From an uncultured Coriobacteriaceae bacterium (GTDB lineage Bacteria > Actinomycetota > Coriobacteriia > Coriobacteriales > Atopobiaceae), in the NCBI GenBank assembly GCA_902786015.1, contig CADAAU010000008.1, positions 1 through 64,000 on the forward strand: 64,000 nucleotides of DNA. Reading direction: 5' to 3'. The position numbers were made by a program, and so were the translations under genes. Shown here piece by piece: positions 8,732-18,913 of this stretch (positions are counted from its first letter, which is position 1; every line of letters begins with the position of its first letter). Under the pieces are notes generated by a model that worked only from the letters and a program-made list of their open reading frames with translations, did no database searches and had not been told where the DNA came from.

Positions 8732-9958
8732 TCATGGCTCCGCAAGCGCCCACAGCGCACCGTACAGCTCGTTTCCCAAAAGCCATCCCTCATGTGTGGG
8801 TACAAGACGGTTTCCACGCTCCTCTACAAGTCCTCGGCAAATAAGTTCCGCACGAACGCTTGGCTCTCCATCCAGAAGACGGGTTTCGATTCCATCTGTC
8901 ATGCGCATGCCAAGCATGAGGTCCTCTGCCCATGCCTCACGGCTAGTCAAGAACTCCACGTCGCCATCGTATGCAGTAAACCTCATCCTTGAGGCTCCTG
9001 GCCTACGCGAGGGCAACCATTCAAGGACCTGTTGGGCCAGATCATATTCAGCGGGACCGAGCATGCTTGCGGCGCCCTTGCCCACTCCCAAATAGGGAAC
9101 ACCTGTCCAATAGGCAATATTGTGCTCGCAGCGTTTGCCTAACCGCGCATAGCTCGCCACCTCGTATCGCACGAATCCGCAAGCCGTGAGCACCTGTTCC
9201 GCCATCTCCATCCTACGAGCCTGAACATCCTCGTCGTTCCATTCGCACGTATCATGTTCGAAACGCCGATACAGCGGAGTTCCCTCCTCTATCGTGAGGG
9301 GATAGACGCTAATATGACAGACCCCGAGGTCAATCACGCCACGCAAGCTCGCAGCCCATGAGACGTCGCTCTGCCGCGGTATAGCGCACATGAGGTCGAC
9401 GGAAACATCCAAACCGGCAGAGACGGCCGCCGCAACACGCTCTTTCGCCTGTTCCGCAGTATGGACCCTGCCTAGCTCCATTAGCTCGGCATCGTTGAGC
9501 GACTGCACACCCACTGATATCCTGCTCACATCCGATGCGACCATCGCAGTGAGCACGTCATCGGTCAGGGAGTCGGGATTCGCCTCACACGTAAACTCCG
9601 TGAGCGACGGTGCAACACCGCGAACGCATCCCGCAAGCATTCCCAATCGCGATCCGCCCAGCAACGTTGGTGTCCCACCCCCAATATATGCCGTCCTGCA
9701 TCCTTCGAGTAGCCCACGGTCATGCAATGCGTGCAGTTCTCGTACTGTCGCCTCCACGTAGGAATCGAGACAAGGATCCGATGCTGACGTCGGCCAGCTC
9801 AGGAAATCGCAGTAGGCACACTTCTTGGCACAAAAAGGAACGTGAATGTACAGGGCTTTGACACTCGGCTTGTTGATCGGCACCCGGAGTGTCGATCCGC
9901 TGTGGACCGACACTCCGGGTGCCGTGGCCTTTGCCCCAAAAGACGCTATTTGCGACAT
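8732..9958 (-). CDS. hemW: Heme chaperone HemW (radical SAM)
   Basis: HemW/HemN-like radical-SAM protein that binds heme and passes it to apoproteins; it is not the oxygen-independent coproporphyrinogen oxidase. CxxxCxxC is Cys43, Cys47, Cys50 in HVPFCAKKCAYC, followed by YIGGGTPTLL, CEANPDSL and RISVGVQS. The ATG at 9958 has AGGAG 11 nt upstream, and that RBS overlaps the stop of the ChW gene. The frame runs open to 10141, but that part is only the ChW repeats read out of frame. An inverted repeat falls within codons 12-27. The lepA-hemW-dnaJ neighbourhood is conserved in many bacteria. Confidence 0.9.
   Translation of the reverse strand: MSQIASFGAKATAPGVSVHSGSTLRVPINKPSVKALYIHVPFCAKKCAYCDFLSWPTSASDPCLDSYVEATVRELHALHDRGLLEGCRTAYIGGGTPTLLGGSRLGMLAGCVRGVAPSLTEFTCEANPDSLTDDVLTAMVASDVSRISVGVQSLNDAELMELGRVHTAEQAKERVAAAVSAGLDVSVDLMCAIPRQSDVSWAASLRGVIDLGVCHISVYPLTIEEGTPLYRRFEHDTCEWNDEDVQARRMEMAEQVLTACGFVRYEVASYARLGKRCEHNIAYWTGVPYLGVGKGAASMLGPAEYDLAQQVLEWLPSRRPGASRMRFTAYDGDVEFLTSREAWAEDLMLGMRMTDGIETRLLDGEPSVRAELICRGLVEERGNRLVPTHEGWLLGNELYGALWALAEP
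9879..9923. repeat. 16-bp perfect inverted repeat inside the start of hemW
   Basis: Arms 9879-9894 and 9908-9923 are exact reverse complements around a 13-nt loop. On the minus strand it begins 50 nt after the ChW gene stop and lies within the hemW N-terminal codons. No U-tract follows in either direction. Confidence 0.8.
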
Positions 9959-10018
9959 GGCTTGGACTGCTCCTACTGCTCCCGGAACGCTCCGTCCGTA
10001 TCGCCAGGAACGGGGGCA

Positions 10019-10162
10019 TCTTTGGGAAGAACTTGAATCTCTATACCTTCCAGACGCTTGGAGAATCCCGCGGTGCCGGCCTGCTCGTCGTTCTTTGCCC
10101 AGCCCATCCAGCCGAACGTCTGGGCGTGGACGCGGTACCACACGTCGTAGTGCTCGGCCATG
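10019..10162. repeat. ChW repeat direct copy 1
   Basis: Near identical to 10371-10514, 352 bp away. From the GACGCTTGGAG motif onward the two copies differ at one base. Such recent duplication is a substrate for recombination and for assembly errors. Confidence 0.85.
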
Positions 10163-10370
10163 TGGACGTGGGTGCGGTACTCGATGGAGCCGGGATATGG
10201 AACGTTGAGTAGCGAAATCTGGATTCCCTCAAGACGTTTGGACTGGCCCTCGGTGCCGCTCATCTCGCCGTCGCGAACCAATTCCTGCCAGCCGTAGGTC
10301 TGGACATGGGTACGATATCCCACCATAGTCTTGCGGAACGCGTTCTGGGTGCTGCCAGGTGCGGAGCTAC

Positions 10371-10514
10371 CCTTTGGAAGAACCATAATCTGGATGCCTT
10401 CCAGACGCTTGGAGTATCCCGCGGTGCCGGCCTGCTCGTCGTTCTTTGCCCAGCCCATCCAGCCGAACGTCTGGGCGTGGACGCGGTACCACACGTCGTA
10501 GTGCTCGGCCATGT
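10371..10514. repeat. ChW repeat direct copy 2, ending at the frameshift
   Basis: Partner of 10019-10162. Its right end coincides with the point where the surface-protein frame breaks. Confidence 0.85.
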
Positions 10515-12081
10515 TCGGTGCCGCTCGTCTCTCCGTCCTTGTGGTAGGACTCCTCCCAGCCGTAGGTCTGGACGTGGGTGCGGTACTCGATGGAGCCGGA
10601 GTAATCGGTATTATCGAGCTTGATCTTTATACCCTCGAGGCGTTTTGACTGGCCCTCAGTCCCCGCAACGGCGCCATCATATGCGAACTGCTGCCAGCCA
10701 AACGTTTGCACGTGCGTGGCGTATGCGACCCCGGGACCAACGATGTTGAAGTCTCTTGCGGTAGATCCGGCATAGTTGCCCTTGCCCGTGATTGTGACAA
10801 CGGCCTTTCCACGCGCGACGTTGTTTTCGTACGAGAGCGTGTAGTCCTTATCGAGTACAAGCGTCTTTCCTGCCAACGTGACGGTAGGCTTTGGCGTAAC
10901 GGCAGTTCCCGTATACGCTTGATCGGCAATCTCGGCTACGGTGGCATTCGCGATGTCCGCACTCACGGAAACTGGAATGCTTAGCGTCGAGAAATTACCA
11001 TTGAGAGGCTTTACGTTCACGTTGCATGTGGTTGGTGCGATCGCCGACACAAAGCCGTTGGCAACCGTGGCTACTCCCGTGTTGTCGGACGACCAGGTAA
11101 GGGACTCGGGCTTGATGCTAACATCACCTGCCGACGCGGGATTGCTACATGTTGCGGTTATCTCTACCTGCTTGGTCTCGCCCGCCTTGAGTACCAAGGT
11201 GTCGCCGTCAACGTTGCTGGGAGCGAATTCCAACCCCATCGTCTCGTTCACAAGAACCTTGGTCTCGTACGCCCCGTCGAGGTTGCAGGTCTCACCGGAC
11301 AATTGGTCAGAGAAAAGCTCCACCCAATAGAGCGTGCCATCCGCCCCTTCGAAGCATGCGGCACCCATGGCGACGAACTGGGGGTCCATCATATTGGCAT
11401 TGTCGGTTGCAGAGCTCTTGAAAACGTCGTTGAGCTCCTTTGCGCTCACGCTACCCGCAGCAAAGCTCTGCGCCTGCTTGGTTCCCGTCTTGCACAGTGT
11501 CGAGAAGTTCGAGCCACCAGGCCGCGACGCATCAAGGTACAGGCTCGTCTCTGCAGCGCGTTGTATGGCTGCCCGTTCGAGACCCTGGTCCCATGTAAGC
11601 TTCGCTGTGGGACGGCCTTGGTTCACCAAGTCCAATAGCGTCTTTGCTTCGGCTTGATTTAGAGTGCCCATGACCACGACGGAGGGAGCGTCCGTCATCG
11701 GCTCCAGATAATCCTCCCCGCTGTTTACTTCGACAGCCGTGCTTTGACCAATGATGAGGTTGCCCGACGGACCATCGGAAGCGCCTTCGGCGCCATTTGC
11801 GATTTCGTCACCGAATGAAGCCTCAACTGCCAGCGCCAACGACGGAGCCGCCATTGCGCACATGAGGACAATGGCCATGAGTATCCCCAGAGCCATGCCC
11901 CATCTTCTCCGTGCAACACCTACGCACTGCATGCCTTCTCCTTTCGCCACCCCACAAAGAACGTACATATAACAATATATTCGCATTTGCATGCTTTTCT
12001 CCTCGCGATTTGCAGCCAATCCGCGAAAAGCAACAGTATGCGCCCTCTAATGCACGTACAAGGGTCACGTCCAATATGAGC

Positions 12082-13119
12082 TTAGGCTTGAATCTGTTGA
12101 GAAAGGCGCAAGAAATCACCGGCGGTGACACACTCCATCGCCCGGCGCCTCCACATCGCAGCGCCCGGCATTCCCTTAAAATACCAGCCGGCCAGACTCC
12201 TCGCACGAGCCATATGTGCGCCCGTGGCATCAAGCAACCTCACGTGTGTCGAAAACGCCTCAATGCGCTCTGTGGAGGTTGGGACTCTTCCACTAAATAC
12301 CCAAGGATTGCCGTAAGTTCCCCGTGCAATCATGACCGCCGCACAACCGGTCACATCTTGCATGCGTTGCGCGTCATCATATGTGTAAACATCGCCAGAT
12401 CCGACGACTGGTATCTTTACCGCCTGGACCACACGCTCTACGCATCCCCAGTCAGCCTCACCCCTATACATCTGGTTTGCAAAGCGCCCGTGAACAGCAA
12501 TGGCGGCAGTGCCCGCCGCCTCCATTGCCATCGCAAATTCTGGTGCAACCTCCTCATCCATGCGTCTCCCCCGACGAATCTTCACGGTAACGGGTACACC
12601 CGAACGAACCGTGTCCAATCCTGCGTGACACGCTCGCACGATCTCTGCCGACCTTTGCGCATCGTCTAGGAGAGCCGACCCAGCACCACCCTTCGTAACC
12701 TTGGGTACCGGACAAGCCATGTTCACGTCTAGGAGCACGAGCCTGTCACCCAGACGCCGCGCGACGGCGGTTGCCGCCTCCTCGAATTGTTGCGGCTCGC
12801 TCCCAAAGAGCTGTACCGCAATGTCGGGCTCAACGGCATGCGGAACCACAAGATCCCACGTCTTGTCGCTTCCGTAGTGCAACCCAGCCACACTCACCAT
12901 CTCGCTGTAGGCAAGTGCCGCCCCACCCGAGCGGGCCATTATCCTATATGCGGCATCGCTCACGCCAGCCATGGGCGCCATAATTAACGGATTGCCCGCG
13001 AGCCGCTCGTGCATTCTTCCTTCCAGGGGGAATCGCCGCAACTCCGCAGACAGCCCCGCCCCTTCCGCGTACCGAGAAAGAATATCCGATACCGAAGGAG
13101 CGGCAGCTCCGCTACTCAT
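12082..13119 (-). CDS. dus: tRNA-dihydrouridine synthase
   Basis: FMN-dependent reductase of uridines in the tRNA D-loop. TIM-barrel marks: [16 protein letters not shown] near the N-terminus, the catalytic-Cys segment [39 protein letters not shown] and [11 protein letters not shown]. The 345-residue length is normal (DusB-like). It overlaps the lepA stop by 8 nt; AAGG lies 6 nt before the chosen ATG, and another ATG sits one codon earlier. Co-transcribed with lepA. Confidence 0.93.
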   Translation of the reverse strand: MSSGAAAPSVSDILSRYAEGAGLSAELRRFPLEGRMHERLAGNPLIMAPMAGVSDAAYRIMARSGGAALAYSEMVSVAGLHYGSDKTWDLVVPHAVEPDIAVQLFGSEPQQFEEAATAVARRLGDRLVLLDVNMACPVPKVTKGGAGSALLDDAQRSAEIVRACHAGLDTVRSGVPVTVKIRRGRRMDEEVAPEFAMAMEAAGTAAIAVHGRFANQMYRGEADWGCVERVVQAVKIPVVGSGDVYTYDDAQRMQDVTGCAAVMIARGTYGNPWVFSGRVPTSTERIEAFSTHVRLLDATGAHMARARSLAGWYFKGMPGAAMWRRRAMECVTAGDFLRLSQQIQA

Positions 13120-14923
13120 CATCCACCTTGAGCACCGCCAGGAAGGCTTCTTGCGGGACGTCCACCCTACCGATGGACTTCATGCGCTTCTTGCCTTCCT
13201 TTTGCTTCTCGAGGAGCTTTCGCTTACGCGAGATGTCGCCGCCGTAACACTTTGCAAGAACGTCTTTGCGGTGCGCCTTCACCGTGGAGCGGCTTATGAT
13301 CTTGTTGCCAATGGCACCTTGGATGGGCACCTCGAACTGCTGGCGCGGAATAATCTCCTTGAGCTTGTCGCAGAGGCCGCGTCCCATCTGGTATGCCTTG
13401 TCGCGATGCACTATAAAGCTCAGCGCGTCGACCTCTTCCCCTGCGAGCAGGATATCTAGCTTAACCAGGTCGGATGGCGCGTAGCCGCTGAATTCGTAGT
13501 CAAGCGAGGCATAGCCCTTCGTGCGGCTCTTGAGCTGGTCAAAGAAATCGAGTATGAGTTCGGCCAACGGAATGTCAAAGTGCATCTCGACAGACTTCTC
13601 CGAGAGGTACACCATGTCGGTTGACGTTCCACGATGGTCGACGAGCAACTGCATGACGGCACCCACATAGTCGGGCGGCACAATGACAGTTGCCTTGAGG
13701 TATGGCTCTTCGATGCGCTCAATCTTTTCGGGGACGGGAAGGTCCTGTGGGCTCGTAACCTCAATCATGGTTCCGTCAGTGAGGTACACATGATAGTCCA
13801 CCGAGGGACTCGTTGCGATAAGGTCCATATCAAACTCGCGCTCAAGACGTTCCTTCACGACTTCCATATGTAGAAGGCCCAAAAAGCCGACCCGGAAACC
13901 AAAGCCAAGTGCAACGCTCGTCTCGGGCGTCCACGTCAGCGACGGGTCGTTGACCTTGAGCTTTTCCAACGCGTCGCGCAGGTTCTCGTAATACTTGTTG
14001 TCGATGGGAAATATGCCCGTAAACACCATGGGCTTGGCCTCATGGTAGCCAGGGCACGGCTCGGCGCAACGACGCGTCTCTCCCGTTATCGTATCGCCGG
14101 TTCTCACGAGGGCCGGGTCCTTGAGGCCGGTTACCAAGTATCCGACCTCTCCCATCGCCAGCATGTTCAGCGGCTGCTCGAGTGGTCGCTTTACCCCGAC
14201 CTCCTCGGCGAGGAACGGCTGGTCCTCCGCCATCATCACCAGACGGTCTCCTGCACTGACGCTTCCGTCGAACACGCGAATCATGGCCACCACACCACGA
14301 TAGGCGTCAAAGTACGAGTCCAAGATAAGGGCCTTGAGCGGTGCCTTGGCATCTCCTTCGGGCGGCGGAACAAGATAGCAGATGCTCTCGAGAAGGTCGT
14401 GGATGCCCTCTCCCGTCTTGCCGCTCACGCAAACGGCGTCATCGGCAGGAATCGCCAAGACTTCCTCGATCTCTTCGCGTACGCGCTCAGGCTCGGCAGA
14501 TGGAAGGTCAATCTTGTTTATTGCGGGCACGATCTCTAGGTTGGCATTCATTGCTAGCAGCGCATTGGAGACGGTCTGTGCCTCGACACCCTGAGTGGCG
14601 TCCACTACGAGAACGGCTCCTTCGCATGCGGCGAGAGAGCGCGACACCTCATAGGTAAAGTCGACATGACCCGGAGTGTCAATAAGGTTGAACTGATAGC
14701 GATTTCCGTCATCGGCGTCATACATCACGCGGACGGCATTGGACTTGATGGTAATCCCACGCTCCTGCTCAATGTCCATGGAATCGAGCATCTGTTTGTA
14801 CAGATCGCGCTGTTCCACGGTATGCGTAAGCTCAAGGATGCGGTCGGATATGGTGGACTTCCCGTGGTCGATATGTGCCACGATCGAGAAGTTCCTTATG
14901 AGTGAGGTATCTGTCGTATTCAT
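13112..14923 (-). CDS. lepA: Elongation factor 4 (LepA)
   Basis: Ribosome-associated translational GTPase. G1 AHIDHGKST, a GITIKS segment, DTPGH, NKID, EF-G-like domains and the specific C-terminal domain ([34 protein letters not shown]) are all present over 603 residues. There is no Shine-Dalgarno before the ATG; instead an extended -10 box ends only 7 nt upstream, so the transcript may be leaderless. It sits between rpsT and dus. Confidence 0.96.
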   Translation of the reverse strand: MNTTDTSLIRNFSIVAHIDHGKSTISDRILELTHTVEQRDLYKQMLDSMDIEQERGITIKSNAVRVMYDADDGNRYQFNLIDTPGHVDFTYEVSRSLAACEGAVLVVDATQGVEAQTVSNALLAMNANLEIVPAINKIDLPSAEPERVREEIEEVLAIPADDAVCVSGKTGEGIHDLLESICYLVPPPEGDAKAPLKALILDSYFDAYRGVVAMIRVFDGSVSAGDRLVMMAEDQPFLAEEVGVKRPLEQPLNMLAMGEVGYLVTGLKDPALVRTGDTITGETRRCAEPCPGYHEAKPMVFTGIFPIDNKYYENLRDALEKLKVNDPSLTWTPETSVALGFGFRVGFLGLLHMEVVKERLEREFDMDLIATSPSVDYHVYLTDGTMIEVTSPQDLPVPEKIERIEEPYLKATVIVPPDYVGAVMQLLVDHRGTSTDMVYLSEKSVEMHFDIPLAELILDFFDQLKSRTKGYASLDYEFSGYAPSDLVKLDILLAGEEVDALSFIVHRDKAYQMGRGLCDKLKEIIPRQQFEVPIQGAIGNKIISRSTVKAHRKDVLAKCYGGDISRKRKLLEKQKEGKKRMKSIGRVDVPQEAFLAVLKVDDE

Positions 14924-14930
14924 GGGTTCG

Positions 14931-14939
14931 ATGATAGCA
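14931..14939 (-). promoter_or_regulatory. Extended -10 promoter just upstream of lepA
   Basis: On the minus strand TGCTATCAT (TGn plus TATCAT) is followed by 7 nt and then the lepA ATG. No convincing -35 is seen. Initiation at the usual distance would fall on or next to the A of the ATG. Confidence 0.5.
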
Positions 14940-14960
14940 CAAGCCGACTGGTATTAGGAG

Positions 14961-15034
14961 CTGTTCACAGGCGATGGGGATACTCCCCTATGCCTGGACA
15001 GGCAAAGGGGACATGCCCCATCGCCTGCGAACAG
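14961..15034. repeat. 29-bp near-perfect inverted repeat between rpsT and lepA
   Basis: Arms 14961-14989 and 15006-15034 match except for one base near the outer end and a short interruption (ATAC against CATG). The loop is 16 nt. No U-tract follows, and the rpsT terminator is separate (15050-15085), so this is an additional structure. Confidence 0.75.
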
Positions 15035-15049
15035 TAACGTCCGTGCAGC

Positions 15050-15085
15050 AAAAAAATCCCTTTTCGACTTTTGCCGGAAAGGGAT
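15050..15085 (-). terminator. Intrinsic terminator of rpsT
   Basis: On the minus strand an 8-bp stem (ATCCCTTT with AAAGGGAT) and a 14-nt loop are followed directly by seven T. It lies 41 nt after the rpsT stop. Confidence 0.85.
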
Positions 15086-15126
15086 ATGAGTGCTCTATAA
15101 ACAGAAGCGTACGTTTACTGCTTCCG

Positions 15127-15390
15127 TTACTCCATATTGTTCACGAGCATCTGCACGCCGCTCTTGCGCTTTGCGGCTTGGTTCTTGTGGATGATGCCCT
15201 TGCTTGCGGCTTTGTCGAGCTTACGGCAAGCTGCATATGCGGCTTCCTGTGCTGCTGCCTTGTCGCCTGACTCCGCAGCTACGCGGACCTTCTTTACATA
15301 GGTCTTGAGCTCGGAACGGACAGCGCGATTGCGAATACGAGCCTTCTCCGCAGTGAGAATGCGCTTCTTTTGAGACTTAATGTTTGCCAC
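15127..15390 (-). CDS. rpsT: Ribosomal protein bS20
   Basis: 87-residue basic 30S protein that binds 16S rRNA early in assembly. It starts ANIKSQKKRI, as is typical, and contains AAKRKSGVQMLVN at the end. The GTG at 15390 with AAAGGG seven bases upstream gives the standard length; the frame is open 48 bases further without family similarity. It is transcribed alone from a promoter near 15463-15476 and ends at its own terminator. Confidence 0.95.
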   Translation of the reverse strand: MANIKSQKKRILTAEKARIRNRAVRSELKTYVKKVRVAAESGDKAAAQEAAYAACRKLDKAASKGIIHKNQAAKRKSGVQMLVNNME

Positions 15391-15462
15391 GTGCGTACCC
15401 TTTCGGTCATGAACAATGAGGCCCCTACGCTGAGACACGGTTGCATTGAGGTCAACTTTGGA

Positions 15463-15476
15463 AGTATAGCATTATA
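15463..15476 (-). promoter_or_regulatory. Probable rpsT promoter -10 region
   Basis: The minus strand has TATAAT (15471-15476) and, overlapping further down, TATACT (15463-15468) in an AT-rich stretch. A TTGAAG 19 nt upstream of the first is a possible -35. Which -10 is used cannot be decided by eye. Confidence 0.45.
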
Positions 15477-15546
15477 TTTGCGAATGGCTACCCCTCTTCA
15501 AAAAATCTTACTCCTCAATTTTTTTCTACCAAGACCAAGACGGGAT

Positions 15547-16530
15547 CTACCAAGACGAGTTGGATTGGGTGGAATCGGGAGCCACGCAAAACGTTGAAAT
15601 GAGTCGCAAAAAGGCGGTCTCCTCGTCAGATCCGCTCTTGAGCTCTCTCTCACACGTCGCGCATGCGGACAGACAGGCCGTTAGCTGCGCGGGAGAGTAC
15701 CGCGCCGCAGCCCGTATTGTGTCACGAACCTGCCACTCCGCCTTGCCAAGCTCGTGCGCTACGTCCCGCTGCCTGCCGCGCTCAGCGAGCGAACGCGCGC
15801 AAATGAGCTCTCGCACGCGTTGGGTGAGCAGCGAAACAAGCGCAAGGTGCGAAGGGTTTATCATGTGTCTATATAGCTCGAGCGCTCGACGAATGTCTCC
15901 CATTGCCACCATGTTCAAGAATTCCCATGGCTTCACCTCCGCCGTACGCGCGATGTTTTGCTCCACGTCAGCAATGGTGATTCGTCCGCCACATTGCTCA
16001 CCGAGCGAGCGAATGGTACGTTCGATAAGTGTCGTGTCATCCCCCACCCTGCTCACAAGCTCTTGCGCTGCCGAGGAATCGATGTCTATCCTCAGCGATT
16101 TCGCAAGACGCATGACGTATGCAGGCAAGTCGCGTGGTTTAATGGCGTCGCACACGATGACGGACTGTCTTCCCACTGATGCGACTGCCTTATAGAGACG
16201 CGTTCCCTTAGAGAGGGACTCGGTCTCTAGGCACAGAACGCAGTCTGGATTGGGGTTCTGCAAATACCCGATGATGGCCTCGGAAACAGCTTTGGAAAGC
16301 GCGCCGGCATCATGAATGAGAACCAACCTGAATCCAGACCCCATGGGAAGCGTGTTGAGCGAAAGGACCACATCGTTTGCGGACAAATCCGAGGACGCCG
16401 TCCGCTCGTCGAGGTTAAACGCCTCCAAACCGCTTTCGAGCCGACCCTTGAGTCTGCGCACGACCGTCTCGCGCTTGAGCTGGTCGGCACCCACCGCTAA
16501 ATAGGCAGAAAGAAGACCATGGTCCGCCAT
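15547..16530 (-). CDS. holA: DNA polymerase III subunit delta
   Basis: Clamp-loader subunit that opens the beta sliding clamp. The 327 residues show the usual divergent AAA+-like N-terminus with no intact P-loop, and a helical C-terminal collar (PWEFLNMVAMGDIRRALELYRHM, HLALVSLLTQRVREL). GGAGG lies 5 nt before the ATG at 16530; the longer frame lacks an RBS. It follows comEC, the common comEA-comEC-holA-rpsT arrangement. Confidence 0.9.
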   Translation of the reverse strand: MADHGLLSAYLAVGADQLKRETVVRRLKGRLESGLEAFNLDERTASSDLSANDVVLSLNTLPMGSGFRLVLIHDAGALSKAVSEAIIGYLQNPNPDCVLCLETESLSKGTRLYKAVASVGRQSVIVCDAIKPRDLPAYVMRLAKSLRIDIDSSAAQELVSRVGDDTTLIERTIRSLGEQCGGRITIADVEQNIARTAEVKPWEFLNMVAMGDIRRALELYRHMINPSHLALVSLLTQRVRELICARSLAERGRQRDVAHELGKAEWQVRDTIRAAARYSPAQLTACLSACATCERELKSGSDEETAFLRLISTFCVAPDSTQSNSSW

Positions 16531-16573
16531 GCAAACCTCCAATGTGTTTACCGTCGTGGTTGCCCATTATACG

Positions 16574-18913
16574 TCAGCGTTGCAGGCGTACCTCAACGTC
16601 TTCTTTTCCCGGACGCACCTCAACGTCACCAACATCTTTTGTGCACCAGAATTCTGATCCGGCCTCCCTTAGAGCCATAACGCACTCCTCACGCGGATGC
16701 CCATATTTATTGTCTATACCCGCACTTGCAACAGACACTTCGGGGTCGATCTTGCAAGCTTGCTCACGCGTTATGGAAACCTCGGAACCGTGATGCCCCA
16801 CCTTTAGGACATCTATGTCATAGAGGTCGCCTCTTCGCAGCACCTGATCGAGTACGTCTTGCTCCGCATCACCCGTCAGAAGCGCCGTGAGCCCCCTCTC
16901 GCCTTGAGCATAGGTTGCCAAAAGCACGAGCGACTCCGCGTTCTCGTCCCCATCAACTTCCGTCACCGGCGAGACAACACGCATGCAGAACGAGCCCACA
17001 TGAATGACGTCTCCATACCCCACCTCCATCACGTCGTCGTCGACCAGACCATGAATAGCATCGCCTGCTTCCGTGCCCATGTGCTCGCGCACGCCCTTCG
17101 CAACGATCACGTGGCCGCAATCCACACGTCCCGCGAGGCTCGCTACTCCACCATAATGGTCGTCATGAAGATGCGTGACGATGACCGCGTCTAGGTGCAC
17201 GACATGTGCGCGCGCCAATGCATCGAGCACCGCGTCGTCGGGACCCGCATCGACCAAAACAGCGCTTGCCCCATCCTGAACCAGAATCGCATCCCCTTGC
17301 CCCACATCAAGTACGGTGATTCTGGCGGGAGCAAACAGGCGCCAACGGGCGGCAACAATCGTCATGGCACAAAACGCACTGACGACGATGACACGGATCC
17401 ATTTTTGTGACACCTTTGGCCACACCACCAGCAAGGAAACAAGAAAGACGACGCACGCCCAAGGAATTTTCGCGTCAGCCGTTCTAAGCACGGGTAGCGG
17501 CATGGCGTCAACAGCTCTCAACACGCCAAGCGTCACGCATGCACAGCCGTTCGCACCGAAAAAGAAGGCATCACGCACCGGCGTCATCCACATAAAGGCG
17601 CCTGCCGCAGCCCCGCATGCCTGCATGGCCGAAAAGGGCACCGCAACGATCGCGTTTGCAACAGGCCCGGCAAGGGACGTCTCGCCAAAAGCGCTCGCCA
17701 CAAACGGAAGCGTCACGACCTGAGCCACAACTGAGGTGGCGATAGATTGTCGTAGTCCCGTCGATATGGCTCGCAGCGTTCGTTTTGCGCGATTCGGAAC
17801 GAACCGCGGGATCATACGTTGGGGAACCAGAGCCCGAATCGCATAGTCGGCATAGGCGCCGTACACGCAAAGGCCAATGACTGACGCAATCGAAAGAAGG
17901 AACGACATGCTGCCAGAGAGGGCTGGCTCGGTCAGAGCCATGACCAAGCCAGCAGCGCAAACGCCCGATAATGAATGGGTCCTTCGTCCCAGCAACCCGC
18001 CCGCCAGAGACGCGGTTGCCATGACCCAAGCACGTAATGCCGATGCCGGCATGCCGCACATGAAAACAAAGAGGCCCGACGCGATGGCCGTAACCAAGGC
18101 ACGTGCCAGAGGCCTGAATCGCGCCTTGCGCATAGTCGCATCCAGCATACCCGCCATAATAGCCAGATGCCCACCCGAAACGGCGACCAGATGAGACGCC
18201 CCACAACGTCCAAAGAGATCTTGCAGCCCCTTTGCCCGGAGCTCCAGACGCCAGCCGCAAAGGCATCCAGCAACAAGTGCCCGAGCATCGTCGCGACATG
18301 GATCGATTGCCTCAAGTAGCGCCCGTCGTACCCAACACACCATGCCACGCAAACCTTGTACGGAACACGCTTCGGTAATCCTCTTCGCATTAACCGTTCC
18401 ACATATGCCTTGGACTCTCGATGTCTGTCCCCATTCGTTATCGCTAAGCCGTTGAAACCTTCCAGTGCAGCGCAGGCATGTGCCAAAGTCGTAAGCCTCA
18501 TCAGAAACCAGCCATACCGAACCCGACGGCATTCCCTCGCATCTTGCCTGCGCTCTGCATCTGTATCCCCGCGACGTCTCCTTTGAGTCTTCCTCGACCT
18601 CAAACGTCCAGTCCGAAACAGGCGTCGATCCCAGCGCCACCGCAACGGACTCCTGTCGCAAGAGACAAAGCGAAGCCACAACCAAGGCGACTGCAAGTGA
18701 TGCCGCGATCAACGATCCCACGGTACGTACCTGGTGCACGAATATGCACAGAACGAGGAGCATCGCCGCAATCCCAATTGCCACCTTTCCCGAAACACCG
18801 ACCCAAGGGCGACCTTCCACAAGAACGGCCCGCTCCGTAATCAACGTACAGGCAAGTGCATATAGCAGGGTCGGGATTGCTGGGCGCCTTGCCTGACGTA
18901 CGCCCTCAGACAC
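16574..18913 (-). CDS. comEC: ComEC/Rec2 DNA uptake channel protein
   Basis: Polytopic membrane protein that passes single-stranded DNA into the cytoplasm during transformation. It has N-terminal membrane helices, the Competence domain (GASHLVAVSGGHLAIMAG) and a C-terminal metallo-beta-lactamase-like domain with VTHLHDDHYGG and a late VLKVGHHGS. The 779-residue length is typical. I chose the GTG at 18913 because it overlaps the comEA stop and has AAGGG 7 nt upstream; the frame extends to 18952. With comEA it suggests natural competence, though the pilus and ATPase genes are not in the window. Confidence 0.92.
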   Translation of the reverse strand: MSEGVRQARRPAIPTLLYALACTLITERAVLVEGRPWVGVSGKVAIGIAAMLLVLCIFVHQVRTVGSLIAASLAVALVVASLCLLRQESVAVALGSTPVSDWTFEVEEDSKETSRGYRCRAQARCEGMPSGSVWLVSDEAYDFGTCLRCTGRFQRLSDNEWGQTSRVQGICGTVNAKRITEACSVQGLRGMVCWVRRALLEAIDPCRDDARALVAGCLCGWRLELRAKGLQDLFGRCGASHLVAVSGGHLAIMAGMLDATMRKARFRPLARALVTAIASGLFVFMCGMPASALRAWVMATASLAGGLLGRRTHSLSGVCAAGLVMALTEPALSGSMSFLLSIASVIGLCVYGAYADYAIRALVPQRMIPRFVPNRAKRTLRAISTGLRQSIATSVVAQVVTLPFVASAFGETSLAGPVANAIVAVPFSAMQACGAAAGAFMWMTPVRDAFFFGANGCACVTLGVLRAVDAMPLPVLRTADAKIPWACVVFLVSLLVVWPKVSQKWIRVIVVSAFCAMTIVAARWRLFAPARITVLDVGQGDAILVQDGASAVLVDAGPDDAVLDALARAHVVHLDAVIVTHLHDDHYGGVASLAGRVDCGHVIVAKGVREHMGTEAGDAIHGLVDDDVMEVGYGDVIHVGSFCMRVVSPVTEVDGDENAESLVLLATYAQGERGLTALLTGDAEQDVLDQVLRRGDLYDIDVLKVGHHGSEVSITREQACKIDPEVSVASAGIDNKYGHPREECVMALREAGSEFWCTKDVGDVEVRPGKEDVEVRLQR

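Larger units (their letters stand above)
9973..11932 (-). pseudogene. CAP-domain / Ig-like / ChW-repeat secreted protein, frameshifted
   Basis: The start at 11932 has AGGAG 5 nt upstream and a signal peptide (RRRWGMALGILMAIVLMCAMAAPSLALA). Next come a divergent CAP/SCP-like domain (LLDLVNQGRPTAKLTWDQGLERAAIQRA), a Big_2-type Ig-like domain, a YTGTAVTPKPTVTLAG bacterial repeat and ChW repeats (HVQTFGW...GTEGQSKRLEGI). The frame is lost near 10515-10530 within the second ChW repeat: the original frame reads nonsense to a stop at 10367, while three more ChW repeats continue in another frame from 10512 to 9973. Alignment with the intact neighbouring repeat suggests about 86 missing bases, which is not a multiple of three. 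It could be a genuine mutation, a phase-variable state or an assembly collapse. Confidence 0.75.

Noticed and set aside
9959-10141. N-terminal extension of hemW
   Set aside because: These codons are the ChW repeats read in the wrong frame; the ATG at 9958 has an RBS and fits the family.
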